Shown here one piece after another: positions 44,115-51,932 of a DNA stretch of 64,000 bases. The stretch comes from an uncultured Muribaculaceae bacterium (GTDB taxonomy: Bacteria > Bacteroidota > Bacteroidia > Bacteroidales > Muribaculaceae), in assembly GCA_910587425.1 (NCBI GenBank), contig CAJUKU010000004.1, positions 1-64,000 on the forward strand, read 5' to 3'. The notes beneath the pieces are model-generated. The model did not search any database and was not told the origin of the DNA. It saw only the letters and a list, made by a program, of their open reading frames with translations. Position 1 is the stretch's first letter. Every line of letters starts with the position of its first letter. The translations under genes were made by a program, and so were the position numbers.

Positions 44115-45368
44115 TCAGTGTTGACAGCATTCGCGTATAAGCTGTACAGCCATTATGAGCGCTGTCATTGTAGACCGGTCGATCACCCTCGCCCGATTGC
44201 CCGGAAAATGGAATGTGTTACTCCTGACTACACCATGACATGCACAGGCTATGCACACTGTGCCAACCGGCTTACCTTCGACAGCGCCACCTGGTCCGGC
44301 GATTCCGCTTGTAGCCAAAGTAACATCAGCTCCCGTTGCTGTCTGCGCTCCAACAGCCATCTGCTCAACCACTGGGATGCTGACGGCTCCATTTGTGGAA
44401 AGAGTTTCAGTATCGACTCCGAGAAGACGCTGCTTAACCTCATTGCTATAAGCCACGATACCTCCAAGCATGGAGTCGGAGCTACCGGGAATGCTGACTA
44501 TAGTGGCAGCAATATTTCCTCCTGTGCAGCTCTCAGCAGTAGCGACAGTCAGGGAGTGGCTGCGGAGCTCGTTCAATAACAATTCGGGGAGGGGAGTGTC
44601 GGCTGTGGTAAGCAGTATGTCGGAACATAGGTCCTCGAGTTGCGCCTGCAGTGCATCCATCTCTGAATGTAGACTGTCGCGATCATCTGACTTTCCGTCG
44701 ATACGCAGACGTATCAATCCCGGGCGGGGAAGATAGGCGAGGTGTGCCCATCCGGGGAGGGCGTTCTCCCATGATTCGAGCCGCATGGCGAGTGCCGATT
44801 CCGTAATGCCGGTGACGATCAGAGTACGGTGCTCTACCGCCATATCGGAGGGAAAACGCTCCAGGAGTTGAGGGAAAACGGCAGACTGAAACATCTCACG
44901 GGTCTCGAAAGGCACTCCAGGCATTGCGACGAGCACTTTGCCGGCGGATTCGAACCACATTATCGGTGCCGTCCCCACACGGTTCTGTATCACCCGGCAT
45001 GATGTGGGAACAATAGCCTGATCCTCGGTAAGTGTGTTGAGCTTAAGTCCCCGTCTCGACATAACATCGCGGACATTTTGCAGTGTAGTTTCATCAAGAC
45101 GCATCTCGCCTCCGAAAATATCGCGCAATGTCGATTTTGTGATATCATCTTTTGTGGGACCGAGCCCTCCGGTGGTCAAAACCACAGAGGTGGTCAGAAA
45201 TGCCCGGTCGATAGCCCGGCGGATGTCATCAGCGTTGTCGGCTACAGTGAACACCTGCCGGACGGTCCATCCATGAGGTGCTATGTGGCGTGCAATCTCA
45301 CCGCTGTTGGTGTCTATGACTTGACCGATCAGCAGTTCGTCGCCTATAACTATTACGGTTACTTCCAT
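44115..45368 (-). CDS. cinA: CinA family competence/damage-inducible protein (NMN deamidase)
   Basis: A 417-aa protein. The N-terminal MoaB/MogA-like domain (about 1-170) contains VIGDELLIGQVIDTNS and TTGGLGPTKDD. The C-terminal PncC-type domain (about 255-415) has VATAESCTGGNIAATI and ATSGIAGPGGA. CinA family enzymes deamidate nicotinamide mononucleotide and clean up damaged pyridine nucleotides. It follows tsaD by 38 bases, so the two may form one transcript. Confidence 0.94.
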   Translation of the reverse strand: MEVTVIVIGDELLIGQVIDTNSGEIARHIAPHGWTVRQVFTVADNADDIRRAIDRAFLTTSVVLTTGGLGPTKDDITKSTLRDIFGGEMRLDETTLQNVRDVMSRRGLKLNTLTEDQAIVPTSCRVIQNRVGTAPIMWFESAGKVLVAMPGVPFETREMFQSAVFPQLLERFPSDMAVEHRTLIVTGITESALAMRLESWENALPGWAHLAYLPRPGLIRLRIDGKSDDRDSLHSEMDALQAQLEDLCSDILLTTADTPLPELLLNELRSHSLTVATAESCTGGNIAATIVSIPGSSDSMLGGIVAYSNEVKQRLLGVDTETLSTNGAVSIPVVEQMAVGAQTATGADVTLATSGIAGPGGAVEGKPVGTVCIACACHGVVRSNTFHFPGNRARVIDRSTMTALIMAVQLIRECCQH

Positions 45369-45406
45369 TGTATCTTTGACGGTTTAAGAACAGTGAGAGG
45401 GGAGTG

Positions 45407-46462
45407 TCAGACCCCAACACGGGCAAATGGAACGCTATCGTAGGCGCAGAAGTCGTGACGCAGGTATTTGAAATACCCGGCGATCGCAACCATCGCGGCA
45501 TTATCGGTAGTAAATTCGCGAGGAGGAATGAAGGCTGTAAGCCCATGGTCAGCGCAGTAGTCGGCGACGGAGTTCCTGACGCCGGAGTTTGCTGAAACAC
45601 CGCCTCCGATGGCAATTGTACGAACGTGCGTCTGCCGGACGGCAAGGTCGAGCTTGTGCATGAGCGTCGAGATTATAGCCTGTTGCAAAGATGCTGCAAG
45701 GTCTTCCATATTTTCGGCTACAAAATCGGGCGACTGCTTCACGGCGTCGCGGATAGTATAAAGGAATGAGGTCTTGAGACCGCTGAAGCTATAGTCGAGT
45801 CCGGCGATACGGGGACGTGCGAACTTGAAGCGTGTCGGATCTCCCTTGGCGGCAAGACGATCGATGTGTGGTCCGCCGGGATAGGGGAGTCCCATGACCT
45901 TCGCGCACTTATCGAATGCTTCTCCTGCGGCATCGTCGATAGTCCGTCCGAGAATCTCCATTTCCTCGGGACTTTTCACCAATATTATCTGACTATTGCC
46001 GCCGGAAACGAGCAGACACAGGAAAGGAAATTCAGGTACAACGTCGGACTCTTCACGGCGAATGAAGTGTGACAGCACATGACCGTGTAGATGGTTGACA
46101 TCTACAATCGGACACCGCAGAGCTAATGAGAGTCCTTTGGCAAAGGATGTGCCGACCAGAAGCGAGCCAAGCAATCCGGGACCGCGCGTAAAGGCTATGG
46201 CACTGAGATCTGCCGGCTTTATGCCGGCACGATTTAATGCCGCACTAACTACCGGGACTATGTTCTGCTGGTGTGCACGGGATGCAAGCTCAGGCACAAC
46301 ACCACCATATTCCTCATGCACACTTTGGCTCGCGATAACGTTCGACAGTAGAATACCATCGCGGATCACTGCGGCTGAGGTATCATCACATGATGATTCG
46401 ATCCCGAGAATAATTACAGGCTTATTATCAGTCTGTTGCTGTTCGTTGCGTTTAGTTTCCAA
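45407..46462 (-). CDS. tsaD: tRNA N6-adenosine threonylcarbamoyltransferase
   Basis: A 351-aa enzyme for the t6A modification at position 37 of ANN-decoding tRNAs. It has the ASKHA ATPase fold, metal ligands His124 and His128 in NHLHGH, and family motifs ESSCDDTS and GGVSANSGVR. A promoter lies upstream at 46484-46515. Length is slightly long at the N-terminus because of a charged extension (about 15 residues). Confidence 0.95.
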   Translation of the reverse strand: METKRNEQQQTDNKPVIILGIESSCDDTSAAVIRDGILLSNVIASQSVHEEYGGVVPELASRAHQQNIVPVVSAALNRAGIKPADLSAIAFTRGPGLLGSLLVGTSFAKGLSLALRCPIVDVNHLHGHVLSHFIRREESDVVPEFPFLCLLVSGGNSQIILVKSPEEMEILGRTIDDAAGEAFDKCAKVMGLPYPGGPHIDRLAAKGDPTRFKFARPRIAGLDYSFSGLKTSFLYTIRDAVKQSPDFVAENMEDLAASLQQAIISTLMHKLDLAVRQTHVRTIAIGGGVSANSGVRNSVADYCADHGLTAFIPPREFTTDNAAMVAIAGYFKYLRHDFCAYDSVPFARVGV

Positions 46463-46483
46463 ATTATATTACGATTATTGGCA

Positions 46484-46515
46484 CAAAATTATAAAAAGCA
46501 TCCGAACCCCACAAG
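46484..46515 (-). promoter_or_regulatory. Promoter for tsaD
   Basis: Minus strand: CTTG (46512-46515), 20 bases, TAATTTTG (46484-46491), 22 bases before the tsaD ATG. The -33 element has one mismatch to TTTG. Confidence 0.6.
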
Positions 46516-46657
46516 CAGAGATCAAAGAACATAATATAAGCCTGATAACATTAGCGTTATCAATATATAAAGGTGTACGAAAACGATGATCAATCTGATA
46601 CGTCGAGAGTGTCGTTCAGCCGCGCAGAAAGTTTCTCATAATCGATATTATGTAAAA

Positions 46658-46834
46658 TTAGAACTCGGTGAAAAGGGAATGAAGAGTTTGGTGAGCTGCT
46701 TCCCTACATCTGAAGATGTTCAACGAAGATACTACATCGGGGCTTAATTCTGAAGCTTTAGGTCTCAGTGTTGATGCTACGTCTATCTCCTTGATCTTTG
46801 TCCTGGCAAATTTCAAAAATTCTTCGGAAGTCAT
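46658..46834 (-). CDS. Possible 58-aa small protein or gene remnant
   Basis: A frame starting MTSEEFLKFARTKIKEID with a charged, helix-like N-terminal half. It has no family match by eye. It overlaps a plus-strand frame (46586-46747) and its start lies in the -33 element of the small RNA promoter, so it may be a remnant of a lost gene. Low confidence. Confidence 0.22.
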   Translation of the reverse strand: MTSEEFLKFARTKIKEIDVASTLRPKASELSPDVVSSLNIFRCREAAHQTLHSLFTEF

Positions 46835-46865
46835 TTTGTCGTAATGAAAATTAGCAGTACCTTTG
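46835..46865 (+). promoter_or_regulatory. Promoter for the small RNA candidate
   Basis: TTTG (46835-46838), 19 bases, TACCTTTG (46858-46865). A full consensus match with no protein gene downstream for about 1.1 kb. The start point would fall near 46871, exactly where the structured region begins. Confidence 0.65.
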
Positions 46866-46870
46866 TGACA

Positions 46871-46965
46871 GCCCGAAAGGGTTAGCGTGTGCTACGGCAC
46901 GTCGCCTCGCAGGGGAGCATTGCTCCCCTGTTGTCATTTATGAATGCGGCAATATCAGGCGACAT
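46871..46965 (+). ncRNA. Candidate structured small RNA
   Basis: The predicted transcript would start with a GAAA-capped hairpin (CCC-GAAA-GGG, 46872-46881). A hairpin with a UACG tetraloop follows (GTGC/GCAC, 46889-46900), then a 10-bp stem CAGGGGAGCA/TGCTCCCCTG (46910-46930). GTCGCCT (46901-46907) can also pair with AGGCGAC (46957-46963), enclosing that stem. GNRA and UNCG loops in the plus-strand sense, and a consensus promoter at the right distance, support an RNA gene. The 3' end is unclear, because only a weak T-rich stretch follows. Confidence 0.4.
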
Positions 46966-47888
46966 AAAAACTTTATCAGTGTAGGGAGTCTAAGATCAGA
47001 TGGATGCAGAATTAGTAATCTTGTTAAAATGCAAAATCAGTCTTATTAAATGGTAGGAGCGTCAAAAGAATGATTTTGGGATAATTCTCAGCGGGCAAAT
47101 GCCAATAAAATAACTATTATTTAATTGAATAGCTAATTTTATAAAATCCTAAAAAATATTATTCGCTAATTTTCTACCACATTAGAGCATAGATTTTAGG
47201 CATTCGCATTATTTCTTCAATTCAGTATATTATTAATAATCAAAGGTATTAAAGACAAGCTATTTATACGAGCACTGGCAGTTAGCGAAACTTAACGTTT
47301 GCATAACTGAGTTAACATTATGCAGTTGTGTGTTAATTAAGTTCAAAACAGAGATACTTTGGGTGCTTAGATACGTTCTAATAACAACGACAGTAACGAC
47401 CTGGGTAACGAAATAATCCAGCTAAGTTTGCATTAACAAATCAGGTTTTGATTTAACACCTATCAGTTAGGATTGGAAATACAATTTGAGAACGCACCCT
47501 AACTTTACAAACGCAAACGCGCCCCAGGATGCATATAGAAAATCCCTTAGTTTGCAATCGTTATCAAAACCTCGCATTACAAATCTAAATCTCACAATGT
47601 GTGCAATCTGAAATAAATTGCATTTAACATCTCTACATATTTAATTTATTTCATTGAAAAACAGAATGGCTACGTGTCATATCTAAAGCACGCATTTAAC
47701 TATTTGAAATAAATTGACACATTCTTTACACAAGGCGCCACCACCTCGATACCAACAGCATCATTAAAAGTGATTTAGCCGACATATTTAAAGCAGTGCA
47801 TCAATTAAATATACAGGGGGCAGTTTTACAATGTATACTGCTGCGATACATTTGCAACTCCAGTCGCACTGCCGTTTACGAAATTAAA

Positions 47889-47920
47889 TTTGCATAATTG
47901 AAAATATTGTTTTACATTTG
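47889..47920 (+). promoter_or_regulatory. Promoter for the XRE regulator
   Basis: TTTG (47889-47892), exactly 20 bases, TACATTTG (47913-47920). Transcription would start near 47927, inside the dyad at 47924-47941. Confidence 0.75.
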
Positions 47921-47923
47921 CAA

Positions 47924-47941
47924 CATCAATTTTAGTTGATG
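47924..47941. promoter_or_regulatory. Dyad at the XRE gene start point, possible operator
   Basis: CATCAA (47924-47929) and TTGATG (47936-47941) form an inverted repeat with a 6-base spacer, placed over the expected transcription start and 11 bases before the ATG. Position suggests autoregulation by the XRE protein; untested. Confidence 0.45.
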
Positions 47942-47951
47942 AATTTGCAAA

Positions 47952-48629
47952 ATGGACATCGTAACCCGCCTAAAAAAATTCATGCAGCATCTCAATATGC
48001 CCGTCACGCAGTTTGCTGATGCATGCAAAATCCCCCGCCCCACCATGTCGCAGCTTTTGAACGGCCGCAACAAAAAAGTGAGCGACGAACTCATCAGGAA
48101 GTTCCATACAGAATTTCCTGAGCTCAACGTCATGTGGCTGTTATTTGGCGAGGGGGATATGCTTAAAGGCGAAAATGGCGAAACCTCAGGAGCTCAAAAC
48201 TCACAATTATTCACTTTCGCCGAGGGAGATCCAGCTGAAAACAAGGTAGATACTCCCCCGCTGAGTTTGAATTTCGATGATGCGGATTTCGAGCAGAAAA
48301 AATCGGACATGCGTTTAGCCGACAATATGGTGATGCAAGACGCTTTGAATACGGGCTCGGCAGATCAAAAAGACACAAAGCAGGATTGTGGAGCCCACAG
48401 CAGTCACACAGAAGCCAAGCACTCCCCTTTCGATTCATACGGAATAAACGCGATGGCTCACTTCACACATGCATCGCCAAAAGGGACGCAGGCAGAAAGA
48501 TCAAAGACTGCGGACGATGGATCGACAACAATATCATTCAGCAACGACGGCAACAGAAAGATCGTAAATATAATCGTGTACTACAGCGACAACAGTTTCG
48601 AGGCATTTGTGCCGGGATCGCCACAATAA
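47952..48629 (+). CDS. XRE/phage-repressor-like HTH protein
   Basis: A 225-aa protein with an N-terminal helix-turn-helix (about 5-60: VTQFADACKIPRPTMSQLLNGR) and the Bacteroidetes phrase NVMWLLFGEGDML after it. The rest (80-225) is a low-complexity, acidic then mixed region without a peptidase motif, ending in a strand-like RKIVNIIVYYSDNSFEAF. The HTH makes it a transcriptional regulator; its targets are unknown. It is followed after 47 bases by a HipA-like kinase gene. Confidence 0.85.
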   Translation: MDIVTRLKKFMQHLNMPVTQFADACKIPRPTMSQLLNGRNKKVSDELIRKFHTEFPELNVMWLLFGEGDMLKGENGETSGAQNSQLFTFAEGDPAENKVDTPPLSLNFDDADFEQKKSDMRLADNMVMQDALNTGSADQKDTKQDCGAHSSHTEAKHSPFDSYGINAMAHFTHASPKGTQAERSKTADDGSTTISFSNDGNRKIVNIIVYYSDNSFEAFVPGSPQ

Positions 48630-48644
48630 GTGCAGACATAAATG
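48625..48644 (+). repeat. 20-bp direct repeat, left copy
   Basis: AATAAGTGCAGACATAAATG, overlapping the stop codon of the XRE gene. The right copy at 49892-49911 differs at one base. The two copies bracket the HipA-like/DUF3037 pair. Confidence 0.75.
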
Positions 48645-48676
48645 TACTTTATCTGCTCGCACCACGTTTATAAAGT

Positions 48677-49474
48677 ATGGAATTACGTTCACAATCTCTT
48701 ACGAGATACATACTCCCTCTACGCGAGGGAGGCTCTCTCCCAGCTCTTGCCGAAGCCGACGACGGATTCCGCTACGTCGTGAAGTTCCGTGGTGCCGGTC
48801 ACGGCTCGAAGGCACTCATTGCCGAACTCATTGGCGGAATGGTGGCGCGGTCGCTCGGGTTCAGAGTGCCCGAGCTGGTGTTTCTCGACATTGACAGCCG
48901 TTTCGGCATCACCGAGCCTGACGAGGAGATCCAGGATCTTCTCAGAGCCAGCGAGGGTCTTAACCTCGGACTACATTTTCTCGACCGTGCCATGACTATG
49001 GATCCTTCGGTAAATGTAATTGATCCGCTCACCGCATCAAAGATTGTATGGCTCGATGCGTTTCTCACAAATGTAGACCGCACGCGCCTGAACACCAATA
49101 TGCTTATATGGAACAAAGAGTTATGGCTAATAGACCATGGAGCCTCACTCTACTTCCACCACTCATGGCGCAACACCGACAAGGCGCCTCTCGATCCATT
49201 TCCATTCATCAGAAACCATGCACTCCTCCCTGCCGCTTCACGGATAGCCGAAGCAGACAAGCTGATGCGCCAGGCTATCACACCACGCACCCTGTCGCAT
49301 ATAGTCGACCTTGTACCCGACACATGGCTCACCGGCGGACTCACCAGTGAGGGTGACACCCTCACTCCTGCTGCGAAACGCGATGTTTACCGCGACTTTC
49401 TCACCCGCCGTCTGGCAAATTCATCAATCTTTGTAAAGCAAGCCATAGATGAACGAGAACGCCTTACTATATGA
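48677..49474 (+). CDS. HipA-like kinase family protein (HipA_2 type)
   Basis: A 265-aa protein with the HipA/PI3K-like kinase core. The ATP-binding Lys is near 36 (YVVKFRG), a catalytic loop lies at NVDRTRLNTN (Asp134, Asn139, Asn141) and the metal-binding Asp153 is in LIDHGASL. Unlike classical HipA it lacks the N-terminal HipA domain and the antitoxin HipB partner. The overlapping downstream gene encodes DUF3037 (26-base overlap), the usual partner of this subfamily. The function of the pair is unknown. Confidence 0.82.
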   Translation: MELRSQSLTRYILPLREGGSLPALAEADDGFRYVVKFRGAGHGSKALIAELIGGMVARSLGFRVPELVFLDIDSRFGITEPDEEIQDLLRASEGLNLGLHFLDRAMTMDPSVNVIDPLTASKIVWLDAFLTNVDRTRLNTNMLIWNKELWLIDHGASLYFHHSWRNTDKAPLDPFPFIRNHALLPAASRIAEADKLMRQAITPRTLSHIVDLVPDTWLTGGLTSEGDTLTPAAKRDVYRDFLTRRLANSSIFVKQAIDERERLTI

Positions 49475-49847
49475 GTATTCCATACTGCGCTATGTCCCGT
49501 CCATAGAGCGCGAGGAATTCATAAACGTCGGACTAATGATGATGTGTAAGCGGCGCCGCTGGCTCCGCACCGCCGTCACTGTCAGCAGGGAACGGATCAT
49601 GGCTTTCGATCCCGGAGCTGATCTCGCAACAATCGAACAGCAGCTATCCATGTTCTCGTCCGCCTCTGCGGCGTTGGCTGATCTCCCCGTGGAGGAGCGT
49701 TTCAGATGGTTTTCTGCCGTCAAGAGCGCATCCATCCAGACATCACGCCCACATCCGGGTCTCATACCTTGTGACGACGGAACAACTCCAGCCGCGGAAA
49801 TTCTTGATGCCGAGTTCGACCGCCTCTACTCCATCCTCATACTCTGA
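49449..49847 (+). CDS. DUF3037 domain-containing protein
   Basis: A 132-aa protein beginning YEYSILRYVPSIEREEFINVGLMMM, the conserved DUF3037 start, with a helical middle and C-terminus. It overlaps the HipA-like gene by 26 bases, and this gene pairing is common across bacteria, which suggests the two proteins act together. There is no catalytic motif I can see. Confidence 0.85.
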   Translation: MNENALLYEYSILRYVPSIEREEFINVGLMMMCKRRRWLRTAVTVSRERIMAFDPGADLATIEQQLSMFSSASAALADLPVEERFRWFSAVKSASIQTSRPHPGLIPCDDGTTPAAEILDAEFDRLYSILIL

Positions 49848-49891
49848 CATAACCACGTACAGAATTAGATTCCTTAAGTGACGGGGTCAGG

Positions 49892-49911
49892 AATAAGTCC
49901 AGACATAAATG
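49892..49911 (+). repeat. 20-bp direct repeat, right copy
   Basis: AATAAGTCCAGACATAAATG, matching the copy at 48625-48644 in 19 of 20 positions. It lies 45 bases after the DUF3037 stop and just before the terminator at 49922. Confidence 0.75.
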
Positions 49912-49921
49912 ATATATAACG

Positions 49922-49960
49922 AAAGCGGAGACGTGTGCCGGTGGCACGCGTCTCCGCTTT
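49922..49960. terminator. Strong terminator between DUF3037 and pyrD
   Basis: An 18-bp stem with one wobble: the left arm (49922-49939) starts AAAGCGGAGACG, the right arm (49943-49960) ends GTCTCCGCTTT, with a 3-base loop. T-rich right side, A-rich left side; bidirectional. Confidence 0.85.
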
Positions 49961-49980
49961 TGTATAGTATATGCTATCTA

Positions 49981-50892
49981 TCACTGATTGATACAACCGA
50001 TCAAGTCAGTAACGGATGCTACAGAATGCCTGCGGCAATAATCATCGATGTAATCGACGATCTTGACCGTAGCTGCAGGATCAATGAAGTTTGCCGTACC
50101 GACTTCTATGGCTGTCGCCCCGGCGAGAATGAACTCGAGCGCATCGCGACCGTTCATTATACCTCCAAGTCCTATTACAGGAATGCTGACAGTCTTTGCA
50201 ACTTGCCATACCATACGGACCGCCACAGGACGCACTGCAGGTCCTGAAAGACCTCCGGTAACGGTAGAGAGGCAAGGACGACGGCGCTCAACATCGACAG
50301 CCATTCCCATAAGAGTATTGATCAGCGATACAGAATCGGCACCCTCAGCCTCTACGGCGCGGGCTATCTCAGCGATATCTGTCACGTTCGGTGACAATTT
50401 GACAATGACCGTGCCGGGGAAAGCCTCACGTACAGCTTTCGTAACCGCCGCAGCGCCCTGACATGTGGTTCCGAACGCCATACCACCCTGCTTTACGTTA
50501 GGGCAAGAGATATTGACCTCTATTGCACGAATACGTTCGAGAGGGGCGAGTTCGCGGCATACACCTACATAATCATCGATTTTAGCTCCCGATACGTTTA
50601 CTATAATCTCGCTGTCATATTTGGTTATGCGCGGATATATGTGCTCCACGAAGTATTTCACCCCTTTATTCTGCAATCCTACGGCATTCAGCATTCCTGA
50701 GGGTGTCTCAGCCATGCGCGGGTAAGGATTGCCCTCGCGCGGTTCCAGAGTGGTTCCTTTAACGATGAATCCTCCGAGACGGTTCAGATCTATGAAATCA
50801 CTGAATTCCTCTCCGAAACCGAACGTTCCAGACGCGGTAAGCACCGGATTCTTAAGCTTGAGATTGCCTATATTGACTCTTAAATCTGCCAT
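49981..50892 (-). CDS. pyrD: Dihydroorotate dehydrogenase B, catalytic subunit
   Basis: A 303-aa FMN enzyme of class 1B, oxidising dihydroorotate to orotate in pyrimidine synthesis. The catalytic Cys130 is in EVNISCPN, and the FMN region is near GGLSGPAVRPVAV and LGGIMNGRDALEFILAGA. It overlaps pyrK by 13 bases, forming the PyrD-PyrK heterotetramer that passes electrons to NAD+. Confidence 0.96.
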   Translation of the reverse strand: MADLRVNIGNLKLKNPVLTASGTFGFGEEFSDFIDLNRLGGFIVKGTTLEPREGNPYPRMAETPSGMLNAVGLQNKGVKYFVEHIYPRITKYDSEIIVNVSGAKIDDYVGVCRELAPLERIRAIEVNISCPNVKQGGMAFGTTCQGAAAVTKAVREAFPGTVIVKLSPNVTDIAEIARAVEAEGADSVSLINTLMGMAVDVERRRPCLSTVTGGLSGPAVRPVAVRMVWQVAKTVSIPVIGLGGIMNGRDALEFILAGATAIEVGTANFIDPAATVKIVDYIDDYCRRHSVASVTDLIGCINQ

Positions 50893-51662
50893 GTCAATTG
50901 ATTTATGTTAAATACCGGTCCTTCCGTACAAACGCACACGTTGCCCTTCACTGTCTTCTCCACGCAGCAGAGACAAGCACCGAGCCCGCAAGCCATCATG
51001 TTCTCCAGTGATACCTCACAATCAGCGCCGATCTCGCGCGCCTTAGCCGCCACCGCTTTCATCATTGGCGCCGGTCCGCAACAATAGATTCTGTCTATCC
51101 CGGGGCGAAGCGCACTGTTCAAGGTCACGACACCAGGCTCGCCAAGTGAACCATCGTCGGTGGATATAAATGTCTCGCCCAACGCGCGGAACTCGTCAAG
51201 CTCAAGCAGATCCGCCTCGCTACGCGCGCCCAGGAGAAACCTCGGTTCATATCCCTGACTACGCAGGCAGTGCCCGAAGTAGAGCATCGGTGCCACGCCG
51301 ACCCCACCGCCGACAAGAAGCACCCTGCTGCCGGCAGATTCCGGCATCGTGAAGCTATTGCCGAGTGGCAGTATCAGATTCACGACACTACCCTCTTCAA
51401 GCCCTGCAAGGATTGAAGTGCCCTCGCCGGCACGGCGTATGAGCAGCCACAATTCACGGTTTGCGGCATCAAAGTAGTTGACGGATATCGGACGACGCAG
51501 AAATGTGTGCGGAGCATTCGGCACCGCCACCTGCACGAACTGTCCGGGCATAACCTCCGGAAGTTCCAACGACGTATCGGCTGGCGTTAGTTTCAACAGA
51601 GTGTATAGCTTGTGCAGCCTCACGCTCTGCGTAACTCTGAAATCAGCTGTCAGTTTTGTCAT
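50880..51662 (-). CDS. pyrK: Dihydroorotate dehydrogenase electron transfer subunit
   Basis: A 260-aa subunit with a ferredoxin-reductase-like FAD domain (FLRRPISVNYFD), an NAD-binding region (LLVGGGVGVAPMLYF) and a C-terminal [2Fe-2S] cluster. The cluster ligands are C225, C230, C233 and C245 (CGLGACLCC and later Cys). It links PyrD to NAD+. It precedes pyrD in transcription order. Confidence 0.95.
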   Translation of the reverse strand: MTKLTADFRVTQSVRLHKLYTLLKLTPADTSLELPEVMPGQFVQVAVPNAPHTFLRRPISVNYFDAANRELWLLIRRAGEGTSILAGLEEGSVVNLILPLGNSFTMPESAGSRVLLVGGGVGVAPMLYFGHCLRSQGYEPRFLLGARSEADLLELDEFRALGETFISTDDGSLGEPGVVTLNSALRPGIDRIYCCGPAPMMKAVAAKAREIGADCEVSLENMMACGLGACLCCVEKTVKGNVCVCTEGPVFNINQLTWQI

Positions 51663-51873
51663 TTCTATGCTTTATTATAAATTGGGATATCACCGGTCGA
51701 TAGGAAAATAACCGCGCAGAATAATGGCTGCCGCCACTTGCTTATCGACCCATCCACAAAATTAGACATTAATAGCCAATTGCACAAGAATCAGTGTCGA
51801 CACGACATAAAAAAGGTGTGCCATGACAACTCATCTGAACCATACAGTCAGCATCCTACATCCGGATACAAAA

Positions 51874-51904
51874 GCGGTGTGCCAGAACTCGTCTGACACA
51901 CCGC
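51874..51904 (-). terminator. Terminator after the alpha-glucan phosphorylase gene
   Basis: GCGGTGTG (51874-51881) pairs with CACACCGC (51897-51904), extended by CAGA/TCTG after one mismatch. On the minus strand the stem is followed by TTTT, in the right place for the phosphorylase stop at 51933. The rest of the 51663-51873 gap shows no gene. Confidence 0.7.
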
Positions 51905-51932
51905 CGGGTAATCTATTTGGTGTAACTTCAGA

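Larger units (their letters stand above)
46463..47951. other. 1.5-kb gene-free, AT-rich zone with promoters and small RNA candidate
   Basis: No protein gene of normal size is visible. The zone holds the tsaD promoter, a dyad TGATAAC/GTTATCA (46543-46562), the structured RNA candidate at 46871-46965, and a promoter plus dyad for the XRE gene at its right end. GAAATAAATTG occurs twice (47610-47620, 47706-47716), with AATTTATTTC, a near-inverted copy, at 47643-47652. Two overlapping frames of 53 aa (46586-46747, plus) and 58 aa (46658-46834, minus) are too short to trust. It is not an obvious replication origin: no DnaA boxes (TTATNCACA) were found by eye. Confidence 0.5.

Noticed and set aside
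46586..46747. 53-aa plus-strand frame in the gene desert
   Set aside because: No family, overlaps a minus-strand frame of similar quality, and has no promoter; not enough support.
46463..47951. Replication origin in the AT-rich desert
   Set aside because: No clusters of TTATNCACA boxes and no dnaA, dnaN or gidA-type neighbours; AT content alone is not enough.
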